DNA of 64,000 bases from Malikia spinosa. GTDB lineage: Bacteria; Pseudomonadota; Gammaproteobacteria; Burkholderiales; Burkholderiaceae_C. The notes below the pieces were generated by a model that saw nothing but the letters and a program-made list of their open reading frames with translations, was not told the origin of the DNA and searched no databases. Both the position numbers and the translations under genes were made by a program. Shown here one piece after another: positions 56,854 to 64,000 of this stretch (position 1 is its first letter; each line of letters opens with the position of its first letter). The stretch lies in contig NZ_PVLR01000054.1 in NCBI RefSeq assembly GCF_002980625.1, forward strand, positions 1-64,000, written 5' to 3'.

Positions 56854-57993
56854 ATGAAACGCTACTGGCTGCTCTTCTCGCAATCGGTCACGCTGCTGCT
56901 TGCCCTCTGGTTCGTGGTCGCCACGCTCAAGCCGCAATGGCTGGAAACGGGGCAGCGCCCGGCCGTGGTACCGGTGCTCGAATCCACCTCGCCCGCTGCG
57001 GCAGCGGCCGGCAGCAGCTACCGCCACGCGGCACGGGCGGCCGCGCCAGCCGTGGTCAGCATCAGCACCAGCAAGGCACCGGCGCGCAACCCCTATGCCA
57101 ACGACCCCTGGTTCCGCTTCTTCTACGGCGAGCAGGCCGAGTCGCAACCGCAGACCGGCCTGGGCTCGGGCGTGATCGTGAGCCCGGCCGGCTATCTGCT
57201 GACCAACCACCATGTGATCGCTGACGCCGACGAGATCGAGGTCCAGCTCAGCGACGGCCGCAAGGCGCCGGGACGAATCATCGGCACCGACCCCGAGACC
57301 GACCTGGCGGTGCTCAAGATCGACCTCGAACGGCTGCCCGTGATCACGCTCGGCGACTCGGAGCAGCTCGCGGTCGGCGACGTGGTGCTGGCGATCGGCA
57401 ACCCGTTCGGCGTCGGCCAGACCGTGACCAGCGGCATCGTCAGCGCGCTGGGACGCAACCAGCTCGGCATCAACACCTTCGAGAACTTCATCCAGACCGA
57501 TGCGGCGATCAACCCGGGCAACTCGGGCGGCGCGCTGGTCGATGCGCAGGGCCGGCTGATGGGCATCAATACCGCGATCTATTCGCGCTCGGGCGGCTCG
57601 ATGGGCATCGGCTTCGCGATCCCGACCTCGATCGCGCGCCAGGTCATGGAGGCGATCCTGCGCGACGGCAAGGTCACGCGCGGCTGGATCGGCGTCGAGC
57701 CGCAGGCGCTCACGCCCGAGCTGGCAGCCTATTTCGACACCGAACTGCGCGAAGGCGTGATGATCACCGGCGTGCTGCAGAACGGTCCGGCGGCGCAGGC
57801 CGGGCTGCGCCCGGGCGACGTGATCGTCAGCGTGGCCGAACAACCGGTGCGCAATGTGGCCGGGCTGCTGGCGGCGGTGGCGGCGCTGACGCCAGGCCAG
57901 CCAGCCAGGCTAGAGGTCGTGCGCCGCAATGCGCACCAGCTGCTGCAGGTGGTGCCGGCGCAACGCAAGGCAGCCGTGCCGCGCGAGCAATAA
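56854..57993 (+). CDS. DegS/HtrA-like periplasmic serine protease with one PDZ domain
   Basis: A 379-residue envelope protease anchored by one N-terminal helix (LLFSQSVTLLLALWFVVATL). The triad is His in LLTNHHVI, Asp in DPETDLAVLKI and Ser in INPGNSGGALV. One PDZ domain covers about 275-365 (GVLQNGPAAQAGLRPGDVI). A single PDZ and an anchor resemble DegS, the trigger of sigma-E activation, but it could be a general HtrA. The start MKRYWLL is used. Confidence 0.92.
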   Translation: MKRYWLLFSQSVTLLLALWFVVATLKPQWLETGQRPAVVPVLESTSPAAAAAGSSYRHAARAAAPAVVSISTSKAPARNPYANDPWFRFFYGEQAESQPQTGLGSGVIVSPAGYLLTNHHVIADADEIEVQLSDGRKAPGRIIGTDPETDLAVLKIDLERLPVITLGDSEQLAVGDVVLAIGNPFGVGQTVTSGIVSALGRNQLGINTFENFIQTDAAINPGNSGGALVDAQGRLMGINTAIYSRSGGSMGIGFAIPTSIARQVMEAILRDGKVTRGWIGVEPQALTPELAAYFDTELREGVMITGVLQNGPAAQAGLRPGDVIVSVAEQPVRNVAGLLAAVAALTPGQPARLEVVRRNAHQLLQVVPAQRKAAVPREQ

Positions 57994-58022
57994 CCAGCAA
58001 CCGGAAGCCGGCAAGACCCGGG

Positions 58023-58064
58023 CGGTGCGGTGCGGTGCGGTGCGGTGCTGGGCCGGGCCGGGCC
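58023..58064. repeat. Two adjacent pentanucleotide tandem repeats
   Basis: Five units of CGGTG (58023-58047) are followed by three units of GGGCC (58050-58064). They lie in the 89-bp gap where the degS-like gene and tatC converge. Both arrays can vary in length by slippage without affecting coding. Confidence 0.95.
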
Positions 58065-58082
58065 GCAGACTGTGGCTCAGGC

Positions 58083-58877
58083 TCAGTCGGACTTGGTCTG
58101 CTCGGCGTCGGCTTCGGGGTTGCGGCTGACGCGCGAGAACCAGCGCGAGCCCAGGATGCCGATCTCGTACAGCAGACACATCGGCACCGCCAGCGCCAGC
58201 TGCGAGATCACGTCGGGCGGCGTCACGACCGCCGCGATGACAAAGGCGACCACGATGAAATAGCCGCGAAAGGCCTTGAGCTTCTCGACCGTGACCAGCT
58301 CGAAGCGCACCAGCAGCATCACGACGATCGGCACCTGGAACGCCAGGCCGAACGCCAGATAGAGCGACAGGATAGCTTCGACGTAGGAGGCGATGTCGGG
58401 CGTCGCGTTGACGCTGTCGGGCGTGAAGCCCTGGATGAAGCCGAACATCTTGTCGAGCACGAAGAACTGCACGAAGGCGATGCCGACATAGGCCAGCAGG
58501 CTGCCGAAGATGATCAGCGGCAGCGCAAAGTGCTTCTCGTGGCTGTAGAGACCGGGGGCGACGAAGGCCCAGATCTGGTACAGCACCCAGGGCAGCGCCA
58601 GCAGCAGGCCGCTCATCATCAACACCTTGAGCGGGATGAAGAAGGGCGTGAAGACGCCGACCGCGATCAATTTGACATCGGGCGGCATGTGGGCCCGGAT
58701 CGGCACCGCGATCAGGTCGATCAGGCCCGAGGGACCGGGCCAGACCGCCAGCAGCGCCATGGCGATGGCGACACCGTAGAGACAGTAGAGCAGGCGGTCG
58801 CGCAGCTCCATCAGGTGCTGGACGAAGGGCTGTTCGCTGCCGGCGAGCTCGTCAGCCGGTTCTTGCTTGTCTGACAT
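58083..58877 (-). CDS. tatC: Sec-independent translocase TatC
   Basis: A 264-residue multi-spanning receptor for twin-arginine signal peptides. FVQHLMELRDRLLYCLYGVAI is the conserved N-terminal helix, FVAPGLYSHEKHFALPLIIFG and AVVTPPDVISQLALAVPMCLLYE follow. Six membrane helices are evident. It is last of tatABC, 11 bases after tatB. Confidence 0.97.
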   Translation of the reverse strand: MSDKQEPADELAGSEQPFVQHLMELRDRLLYCLYGVAIAMALLAVWPGPSGLIDLIAVPIRAHMPPDVKLIAVGVFTPFFIPLKVLMMSGLLLALPWVLYQIWAFVAPGLYSHEKHFALPLIIFGSLLAYVGIAFVQFFVLDKMFGFIQGFTPDSVNATPDIASYVEAILSLYLAFGLAFQVPIVVMLLVRFELVTVEKLKAFRGYFIVVAFVIAAVVTPPDVISQLALAVPMCLLYEIGILGSRWFSRVSRNPEADAEQTKSD

Positions 58878-58888
58878 GGATCAGGGGG

Positions 58889-59365
58889 TCACTGGAAGCG
58901 GGACTTGGGACGAAAGCGCGCTACCCGCGCCGCGCCAGACTGGGCCTTGCTGCGCAGGCCCTGACGGGCCTTGTACCACTGGGGCACGGCCTTCTGCTTG
59001 AGCCGGAAGTTCTTCTTCGGATGGCGATAGACCGGGGGCGCGGGCTGGTAGGCCTGGTCATAGGCCGAGTCATGGGACTGGGCCGGGTCGCTGCCGCCGG
59101 ACACATTGCGCTCGAACTCGCTGCCGACCTCGCGCATCGAGGACTGGACATCCTGCGCGGCGCTGGTCACGCTGTCCTTCATCTTCTTGAGCTCGTCGAG
59201 CTCCATCGAGCGGTTGACCTCGGCCTTGACGTCGGCGACATAGCGCTGCGCCTTGCCAAGCAGGGTGCCGACCATGCGCGCGACGCGCGGCAGCTTCTCG
59301 GGGCCGATGACGACGAGCGCCACCGCACCGATCAGCGCGAGCTTGGATATACCGAGATCGATCAT
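58889..59365 (-). CDS. tatB: Sec-independent translocase TatB
   Basis: A 158-residue protein with one N-terminal helix ([21 protein letters not shown]) carrying the conserved [10 protein letters not shown], an amphipathic segment, and a long basic C-terminal tail ([18 protein letters not shown]). It forms the substrate-binding complex with TatC. It follows tatA by 19 bases. Confidence 0.96.
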   Translation of the reverse strand: MIDLGISKLALIGAVALVVIGPEKLPRVARMVGTLLGKAQRYVADVKAEVNRSMELDELKKMKDSVTSAAQDVQSSMREVGSEFERNVSGGSDPAQSHDSAYDQAYQPAPPVYRHPKKNFRLKQKAVPQWYKARQGLRSKAQSGAARVARFRPKSRFQ

Positions 59366-59384
59366 TCGGGTTCAGTAGCGGGCC

Positions 59385-59645
59385 TCAGCCCTTGGTCTTG
59401 GCTTCGACGTCGATGGCGGACTTGTCGGCAGCCGCATGCTGCGTGACTTGGGGGGCGGCCTGGGAAGCAGGCTGGGCGGCGGCATTGTCGTCAGCCGCCT
59501 GGTTGCCGCCGTCCTTCATGCCGTCCTTGAAGCCCTTGACCGCGCCTCCGAGGTCGGAGCCGAGGTTCTTGAGCTTCTTGGTGCCGAAGACCATGACGAC
59601 GATCAGCAGGACGATCAGCCAGTGCCAGATGGAAAAACTACCCAT
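59385..59645 (-). CDS. tatA: Sec-independent translocase TatA
   Basis: An 86-residue pore subunit: [20 protein letters not shown] then [20 protein letters not shown], the family hallmark. The tail is A/Q-rich. The start at 59645 gives the canonical N-terminus. Rieske protein and the transglycosylase are candidate substrates in this window. Confidence 0.97.
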   Translation of the reverse strand: MGSFSIWHWLIVLLIVVMVFGTKKLKNLGSDLGGAVKGFKDGMKDGGNQAADDNAAAQPASQAAPQVTQHAAADKSAIDVEAKTKG

Positions 59646-59768
59646 TTTGTGAACTCCAGAGCGGGGACTGCGCCCCATCAATCGGTTTGGATTCCACCGC
59701 ACGCGATTGGTTCACGCACGGCAATCCTTCATTATCCCCATATGGGGTGACGGTTTCTTGAAATCAAG

Positions 59769-60128
59769 TCAGCCGCGCGCCCAGGGCCGCGGGCCACCGA
59801 TCACATGCAGGTGCAGGTGATGCACTTCCTGGCCGCCCTCGTCGCCGGTGTTGGCGATGACGCGGAAGCCGCCGGCCGGATAGGGGTTGCAGCCCTGCTC
59901 GAGCGCGAGCTGGGGCGCCAGCACCATCATCTTGCCCAGCAGCGCCGCGTGACCGGCTTCGAGCTGGGCCATCGACGGGATATGCAGCTTGGGGATCACA
60001 AGGAAATGCACCGGCGCCCAGGGCTTGATGTCATGGAAGGCGTAGAGCTCGTCGTCCTCGTAGACCTTGCGGCTCGGGATCTGGCCGGCGACGATTTTGC
60101 AGAAGATGCAGTCAGGGGATGCGTTCAT
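59769..60128 (-). CDS. HIT family nucleotide hydrolase (HinT-like)
   Basis: A 119-residue histidine-triad protein. PDCIFCKIVAGQIPSRKVYE is the usual start, and the catalytic motif HHLHLHVIGG is near the C-terminus. HinT proteins hydrolyse nucleoside phosphoramidates. It overlaps the following membrane-protein gene upstream by four bases. The order hisE-x-hit-tatABC is conserved in Burkholderiales. Confidence 0.95.
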   Translation of the reverse strand: MNASPDCIFCKIVAGQIPSRKVYEDDELYAFHDIKPWAPVHFLVIPKLHIPSMAQLEAGHAALLGKMMVLAPQLALEQGCNPYPAGGFRVIANTGDEGGQEVHHLHLHVIGGPRPWARG

Positions 60129-60502
60129 TGAGGAAACTCCATGGGCTGGCCCGCGTTCATGCGGAACATGCCTTTGACAATGCGGTAGACGAACCAGGCC
60201 GAGATGACGGTCCAGGCCAGCCAGCCGGGCAGGATGAGCAGCCAGAGCGGCAGCGTCAGCAGGTAGGCCAGCAGGGCCCAGAGCACGGTGTGGATGCGCC
60301 AGCGGAAATGGCTTTCGTGCCAGCTGCCGCGTGCATCGTCACGTTTGACGAAGTCGAGCACCAGCGCCACGATCAGCAGCGTCGGTCCCCACTGGCCGCC
60401 CGGAATCAGCGCGCCGACGGCGACGATCAGGTGCAACAGATAGCTGATCAACCCCACGTTGCTGAGGCTGCGCAGGCGTTCGTTGCGGTCGTCGTCGGTC
60501 AT
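60125..60502 (-). CDS. DUF4870-type membrane protein
   Basis: A 125-residue protein with three hydrophobic segments (LISYLLHLIVAVGALI, WGPTLLIVALVLDFVK partly, and TVLWALLAYLLTLPLWLLIL plus WLAWTVISAWFVYRI). HESHFRWRIHT is the DUF4870 landmark before the last helices. Function unknown. The start MTDDDRNERLRSLSN is used. It overlaps the HIT gene (ATGA). Confidence 0.82.
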   Translation of the reverse strand: MTDDDRNERLRSLSNVGLISYLLHLIVAVGALIPGGQWGPTLLIVALVLDFVKRDDARGSWHESHFRWRIHTVLWALLAYLLTLPLWLLILPGWLAWTVISAWFVYRIVKGMFRMNAGQPMEFPQ

Positions 60503-60542
60503 GTGTCGTTCTCGGTCTGGTCCAGTCTGGCTTGGGCCTGGC

Positions 60543-60914
60543 TTACTCGCCCTGCTCGCGTGCCTGGGCCTTGCGCAGCGCCTTTTCTTCCAGGCCACTG
60601 AGGCCCTCGCGGCGTGCCAGTTCGGCCACCACGTCGGCCGGGCTGAGGCCGAAATGCGCCAGCGTGATCATGCTGTGGAACCAGAGGTCGGCCACTTCGC
60701 CGACCAGGGCCTTGGCATCGCCGGCACCATATTGCAGGTCCTTGGCGGCCATGACGGTTTCGCCGGCTTCCTCGGCCACCTTCTTGAGGAAGGCGTCCGG
60801 GCCCTTGTGCAGCAGGCGCGCGACATAGCTTTTCTCGGGGTCGCCGCCGTTGGCGGGCTTGCGCGATTCGATCACGGCCGCGAGGCGGTCCAGGGTGTCG
60901 GTGGAATTCGTCAT
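60543..60914 (-). CDS. hisE: Phosphoribosyl-ATP pyrophosphatase
   Basis: A 123-residue MazG-like all-helical enzyme, second step of histidine synthesis. [15 protein letters not shown] and [16 protein letters not shown] carry the metal-binding acidic residues. It is separate from hisI, as usual in betaproteobacteria, and overlaps it by four bases. Confidence 0.96.
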   Translation of the reverse strand: MTNSTDTLDRLAAVIESRKPANGGDPEKSYVARLLHKGPDAFLKKVAEEAGETVMAAKDLQYGAGDAKALVGEVADLWFHSMITLAHFGLSPADVVAELARREGLSGLEEKALRKAQAREQGE

Positions 60915-61324
60915 TTGTAGATGGTTTCGGGGTCTTTGAGCACCGGGTCGACGCTTTGCCATTCGCCTTGGCCTTCGCTGCCGGGCTGGCCGGGCTGGTA
61001 GCTCTGGTAGAAGCAGCTGTGGCGGCCGGTGTGGCAGGCGATGCCGGGCTCATGGCCCTGCTGCGTGACTTTCAGCAGCACCACATCGTTGTCGCAGTCG
61101 AGCCGGATGTCGTGCACGGTCTGCACATGGCCGGATTCCTCGCCCTTGAACCAGAGCTTGTTGCGCGAGCGGCTGAAGTAGACCGCACGGCCCAGCTCGG
61201 CGGTCTTTTGCAGCGCCTCGCGGTTCATCCAGGCGAACATCAGCACATCGCCGCTGGCGTTTTCCTGTGCGATCACGGGCACCAGGCCCTTGTCGTCCCA
61301 CTTGATCTGTTCCAGCCAATTCAT
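60911..61324 (-). CDS. hisI: Phosphoribosyl-AMP cyclohydrolase
   Basis: A 137-residue zinc enzyme, third step of histidine synthesis. [28 protein letters not shown] and [11 protein letters not shown] are conserved; [10 protein letters not shown] supplies zinc cysteines. The start [17 protein letters not shown] lies 11 bases from the hisF stop. Confidence 0.96.
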   Translation of the reverse strand: MNWLEQIKWDDKGLVPVIAQENASGDVLMFAWMNREALQKTAELGRAVYFSRSRNKLWFKGEESGHVQTVHDIRLDCDNDVVLLKVTQQGHEPGIACHTGRHSCFYQSYQPGQPGSEGQGEWQSVDPVLKDPETIYK

Positions 61325-61335
61325 CTCTGTCGTCC

Positions 61336-62136
61336 TCACAGGCGCACGGGAATGCCGCGCGCGGCCATGCGCTGCTTGGCCTCGGCGATGGTGTATTCAC
61401 CGTAGTGGAAGATGCTGGCGGCCAGCACCGCATCGGCACCGCCCTGCTGCACGCCGTCGGCCAGGTGGTCGAGGTTGCCGACGCCACCCGAGGCGATCAC
61501 CGGCACCGGGATCGCGTCGCTGACCGCGCGCGTGAGCGCCAGATCAAAGCCGGACTTGGTGCCGTCGCGGTCCATGCTGGTCAGCAGGATCTCGCCGGCG
61601 CCATGCTCGGCCATCTGAGTGGCCCAGGCGACGGCATCGAGGCCGACGTTCTTGCGCCCGCCGTGGCTGTAGACATCCCAGCCCGGGCCGACCGGCTTAC
61701 CGTCAAGACCGAGGCGCAGTTCGTCCTCGGGCAGACGACGCTTGGCGTCGATCGCGACCACGATGCACTGCGAGCCGTACTTGGCCGAGGCGTCGCGGAT
61801 CACCTGCGGATTGGCCAGCGCGGCCGAGTTGAAGCTGACCTTGTCGGCGCCGGCATTGAGCAGCCGGCGCACGTCCTCGACCACGCGCACGCCGCCGCCG
61901 ACGGTCAGCGGGATGAAGACCTGGGAGGCAACGGCCTCGATGATGTGCAGGATCAGGTCGCGGCCGTCGCTGGTGGCGGTGATGTCGAGGAAGGTCAGTT
62001 CGTCGGCGCCCTGCTCGTTGTAGCGGGCCGCGATCTCGACCGGGTCGCCGGCATCGCGCAGTTCGAGGAAATTGACGCCCTTGACCACGCGGCCGCCGGT
62101 CACGTCGAGGCAGGGGATGATTCGTTTCGCAAGCAT
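61336..62136 (-). CDS. hisF: Imidazole glycerol phosphate synthase cyclase subunit
   Basis: A 266-residue TIM barrel that makes imidazole glycerol phosphate and AICAR with HisH. The catalytic Asp is in [16 protein letters not shown] and the second Asp in [13 protein letters not shown]. The start [12 protein letters not shown] is used. It is separated from hisA by a mutarotase gene. Confidence 0.97.
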   Translation of the reverse strand: MLAKRIIPCLDVTGGRVVKGVNFLELRDAGDPVEIAARYNEQGADELTFLDITATSDGRDLILHIIEAVASQVFIPLTVGGGVRVVEDVRRLLNAGADKVSFNSAALANPQVIRDASAKYGSQCIVVAIDAKRRLPEDELRLGLDGKPVGPGWDVYSHGGRKNVGLDAVAWATQMAEHGAGEILLTSMDRDGTKSGFDLALTRAVSDAIPVPVIASGGVGNLDHLADGVQQGGADAVLAASIFHYGEYTIAEAKQRMAARGIPVRL

Positions 62137-62187
62137 GGCGCTATTGTCGCAGCACCGGGCGGCCATCGCCGGCTGGGGGCGACGCGT

Positions 62188-63036
62188 TCAGGCGAGTTCG
62201 AGCTGCTGCCAGCCCTGCCAGGTCTGGCCGGGTGCCAATGTCACGGCTTCGAACACCTGAGCGGCTTCGACGCAGAGCATGCGGCGCCAGCCATCGGGCT
62301 CCATGTCGGCCAGCGCGGCGCATTTGGCGACATGCGGGTTCCAGACCACGGTGTCGGACCAGGACAAGCTCTGGCTGATGTGCAAGCCATGCGCGCCGTC
62401 CTGCAGCCGCATCGGAATGGCAGCGCCAGAGTAGACGCGATCGAACTCTGCGTCGAAGCGCAGCAGTTCGGCGCCCTGGGCATGGCCATCGGTCAGGGAA
62501 TCCCATTCCGGGCGGCCCTGCAGGCCGGACAACTTGGCCTGGGTGACATCGTCACAGGCGAAATAGCTGTGCAGCGCACCGGTGAAGGCCAGCGGCTGGG
62601 CACCGGTATTGCGCGCGCCCAGCGTCAGGCGCAGGCGACCAGGCTGGAGATGAAGTGTCAGCGTAAGCTCGAACTCGTGCGGCCAGAGCGCGCGCGTGCG
62701 CTCGCTGCTGCACAGCGTGAGCTCCAGGCTGGCCACATCCGAGCCAAGGTCATAGGCGGTGGTGAGCCAGGGCAGATGGCGCGCGAAGCCGTGCTTGGGC
62801 AGATCGCCACGCTGGTTGAACTGCGGCCAGCAGACCGGTACGCCACCGCGGATCGGCGCGCTGCCATCGAGCGCGCTGCGCGGGCTCAGGAACAGGCGCT
62901 CGCGCCCGCCCGCGATCCAAGACAGCAGATGGCCGCCCTGCTCGGACACCAGCAGGCGGTCGCCACCGGGCAAGGCCAGTCGCCAGCAGTTCAGGCCGGC
63001 GAAGGCTTCAGGTACCAGGGTGGCGCGCGCGCTCAT
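62188..63036 (-). CDS. Glucose-6-phosphate 1-epimerase (D-hexose-6-phosphate mutarotase, YeaD-like)
   Basis: A 282-residue galactose-mutarotase-fold enzyme. SEQGGHLLSWIAGGRERLFLS, PIRGGVPVCWPQF, KHGFARHLPW (conserved HGFAR) and FTGALHSYFACDD match YeaD-type epimerases. It lies between hisA (4-bp gap) and hisF (51-bp gap) on the his strand, an unusual guest; I know no direct role in histidine synthesis. Confidence 0.9.
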   Translation of the reverse strand: MSARATLVPEAFAGLNCWRLALPGGDRLLVSEQGGHLLSWIAGGRERLFLSPRSALDGSAPIRGGVPVCWPQFNQRGDLPKHGFARHLPWLTTAYDLGSDVASLELTLCSSERTRALWPHEFELTLTLHLQPGRLRLTLGARNTGAQPLAFTGALHSYFACDDVTQAKLSGLQGRPEWDSLTDGHAQGAELLRFDAEFDRVYSGAAIPMRLQDGAHGLHISQSLSWSDTVVWNPHVAKCAALADMEPDGWRRMLCVEAAQVFEAVTLAPGQTWQGWQQLELA

Positions 63037-63040
63037 GGCA

Positions 63041-63781
63041 TCAGCAGCGCAGTTCGTCGGCCAGTTTCTGGCCGGCTTCGAAGTCGAGGTCGCCGCTGTA
63101 GATCGAACGGCCGCAGATCACGCCCTGCACGCCCTCGTCCTCGACCGCGCACAGGTTGCGGATGTCGTCGAGGTTGGACAGGCCGCCGGAGGCGATCACG
63201 GGAATCGTCAGCGCCTGCGCCAGCTTGACGGTGGCTTCGATGTTGATGCCCGACAGCATGCCGTCGCGGCCGATGTCGGTGTAGATGATCGATTCGACGC
63301 CGTAGTCCTCGAACTTCTTGCCGAGGTCGGCGACTTCGTGGCCGGTCAGCTTGGACCAGCCGTCGGTCGCGACCTTGCCGTCCTTGGCATCGAGGCCGAC
63401 GATGATGTGGCCCGGGAAGGCGGTGCAGGCGTCCTGCAGGAAGCCCGGGTTCTTGACCGCGGCGGTGCCGATGATGACGTAGCGCAGGCCGGCATCGAGG
63501 TAGCGCTCGATGGTGTCGAGGTCACGGATGCCGCCGCCGAGCTGGACGTCGATCTCGTTGCCGACTTCCTTCAGGATGGCCTTGATAGCCTGGCCGTTGC
63601 GCGGCTGGCCGGCGAAGGCGCCGTTGAGGTCGACCAGATGCAGGCGGCGCGCGCCCTTGGCGACCCAGTTGCGGGCCATGGCCGCGGGGTCTTCGCCGAA
63701 CACGGTGGATTGGTCCATGTCGCCTTGTTTGAGGCGCACGCATTGGCCGTCTTTCAGGTCGATGGCAGGGATCAGGAGCAT
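63041..63781 (-). CDS. hisA: Phosphoribosylformimino-5-aminoimidazole carboxamide ribotide isomerase
   Basis: A 246-residue TIM barrel, fourth step of histidine synthesis. [20 protein letters not shown] contains the first catalytic Asp and [14 protein letters not shown] the second. GGGIRD and [10 protein letters not shown] are phosphate-binding loops. It follows hisH by 31 bases. Confidence 0.97.
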   Translation of the reverse strand: MLLIPAIDLKDGQCVRLKQGDMDQSTVFGEDPAAMARNWVAKGARRLHLVDLNGAFAGQPRNGQAIKAILKEVGNEIDVQLGGGIRDLDTIERYLDAGLRYVIIGTAAVKNPGFLQDACTAFPGHIIVGLDAKDGKVATDGWSKLTGHEVADLGKKFEDYGVESIIYTDIGRDGMLSGINIEATVKLAQALTIPVIASGGLSNLDDIRNLCAVEDEGVQGVICGRSIYSGDLDFEAGQKLADELRC

Positions 63782-63812
63782 GGCGGTATCGGGTTCAGGA
63801 GGGACGAAAAAA

Positions 63813-64000
63813 TCAGGGATTCCAGTGCAGGAAGTTGCGATAGAGCGCAAGGCCCTGGTCGGCACTCTTCTCCGGATGGAACTGGGTCGCGAAGAGGTTG
63901 TCGCGCGCCACGGCCGAGCTGAAGCGGCTGCCGTAGTCGGTTTCGCCGACGCTGTGCGCTTGCTGCTGCGGGTGGGCGTGGAAGCTGTGCACGAAGTAGA
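63813..64000 (-). CDS. hisH: Imidazole glycerol phosphate synthase glutaminase subunit (partial)
   Basis: The 3' part of hisH, cut by the window end. The readable 61 residues run from [13 protein letters not shown] through [18 protein letters not shown] to [11 protein letters not shown]. The catalytic His and Glu are in FHPEKS. The nucleophilic Cys lies beyond the window. It precedes hisA in the same operon. Confidence 0.93.
   Translation of the reverse strand, partial: YFVHSFHAHPQQQAHSVGETDYGSRFSSAVARDNLFATQFHPEKSADQGLALYRNFLHWNP

Overview
This is a GC-rich (roughly two-thirds G+C by eye) stretch of chromosome with very little non-coding DNA. Gene content and order point to a betaproteobacterium of the order Burkholderiales. 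The diagnostic blocks are rplU-rpmA-obgE-proB with rppH and proS, the corC-lnt-glyQ-glyS-gmhB-plsC run, dciA facing secA, the petABC-sspAB run, and the his-hit-tatABC-degS run. I cannot name a genus. No prophage, insertion sequence or CRISPR array is visible, and no gap longer than about 300 bases lacks a gene.

Layout: 1-160 holds the possible end of an unknown ORF and a palindrome. 164-6500 is ribosomal protein, GTPase and proline genes (a lytic transglycosylase, proS, rppH, proB, obgE, rpmA, rplU). 6521-15301 is an MFS transporter, a giant double-length uvrA and a universal stress protein. 15484-22523 has a TerB-like protein, a two-subunit NAD-linked formate dehydrogenase whose beta subunit is a NuoE-NuoF fusion, and small genes (DUF1289, HAD phosphatase, YchJ-like). 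22562-30847 is one four-gene operon of three paralogous 7TM sensor kinases and a REC-AraC regulator. 31025-41362 carries carbonic anhydrase, a YgjP-like metallopeptidase, plsC, gmhB, glyS, glyQ, lnt, corC, a GNAT protein and argC. 41576-45640 has sucC, sucD and a chemoreceptor. 45675-50493 has secA, a DciA-like protein, small proteins, tRNA-Thr(TGT) and sspB. 50512-64000 has sspA, petCBA, mscL, pdxA, a Nif3-like protein, a DUF3149-type mini-protein, a DegS-like protease, tatCBA, a HIT protein and hisE-hisI-hisF-(mutarotase)-hisA-hisH (hisH is cut by the window end).

The most unusual feature is inside uvrA. Six copies of a palindromic element sit in frame in three non-conserved linkers of the protein. 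Each copy has a nearly invariant 26-nt core (GACGATTTCTGC...TATGAGGA or its complement). Each core is flanked by inverted arms of about 20-30 nt that pair within a copy but differ completely between copies. The copies come as three opposed pairs, each pair beside a hexanucleotide tandem repeat, and each orientation always uses the same reading frame. This resembles in concept the protein-coding palindromic elements of Rickettsia, but I do not recognise this family. A second palindrome type lies in the same gene near 14108, and a third, duplicated, lies between sucC and sucD.

Other points of note: an intrinsic terminator between rpmA and obgE, a mutarotase gene inside the his operon, mosaic domain loss among the three sensor kinases, and pentanucleotide repeats between degS and tatC. 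Most long open frames opposite the real genes are high-GC shadows and were left out.
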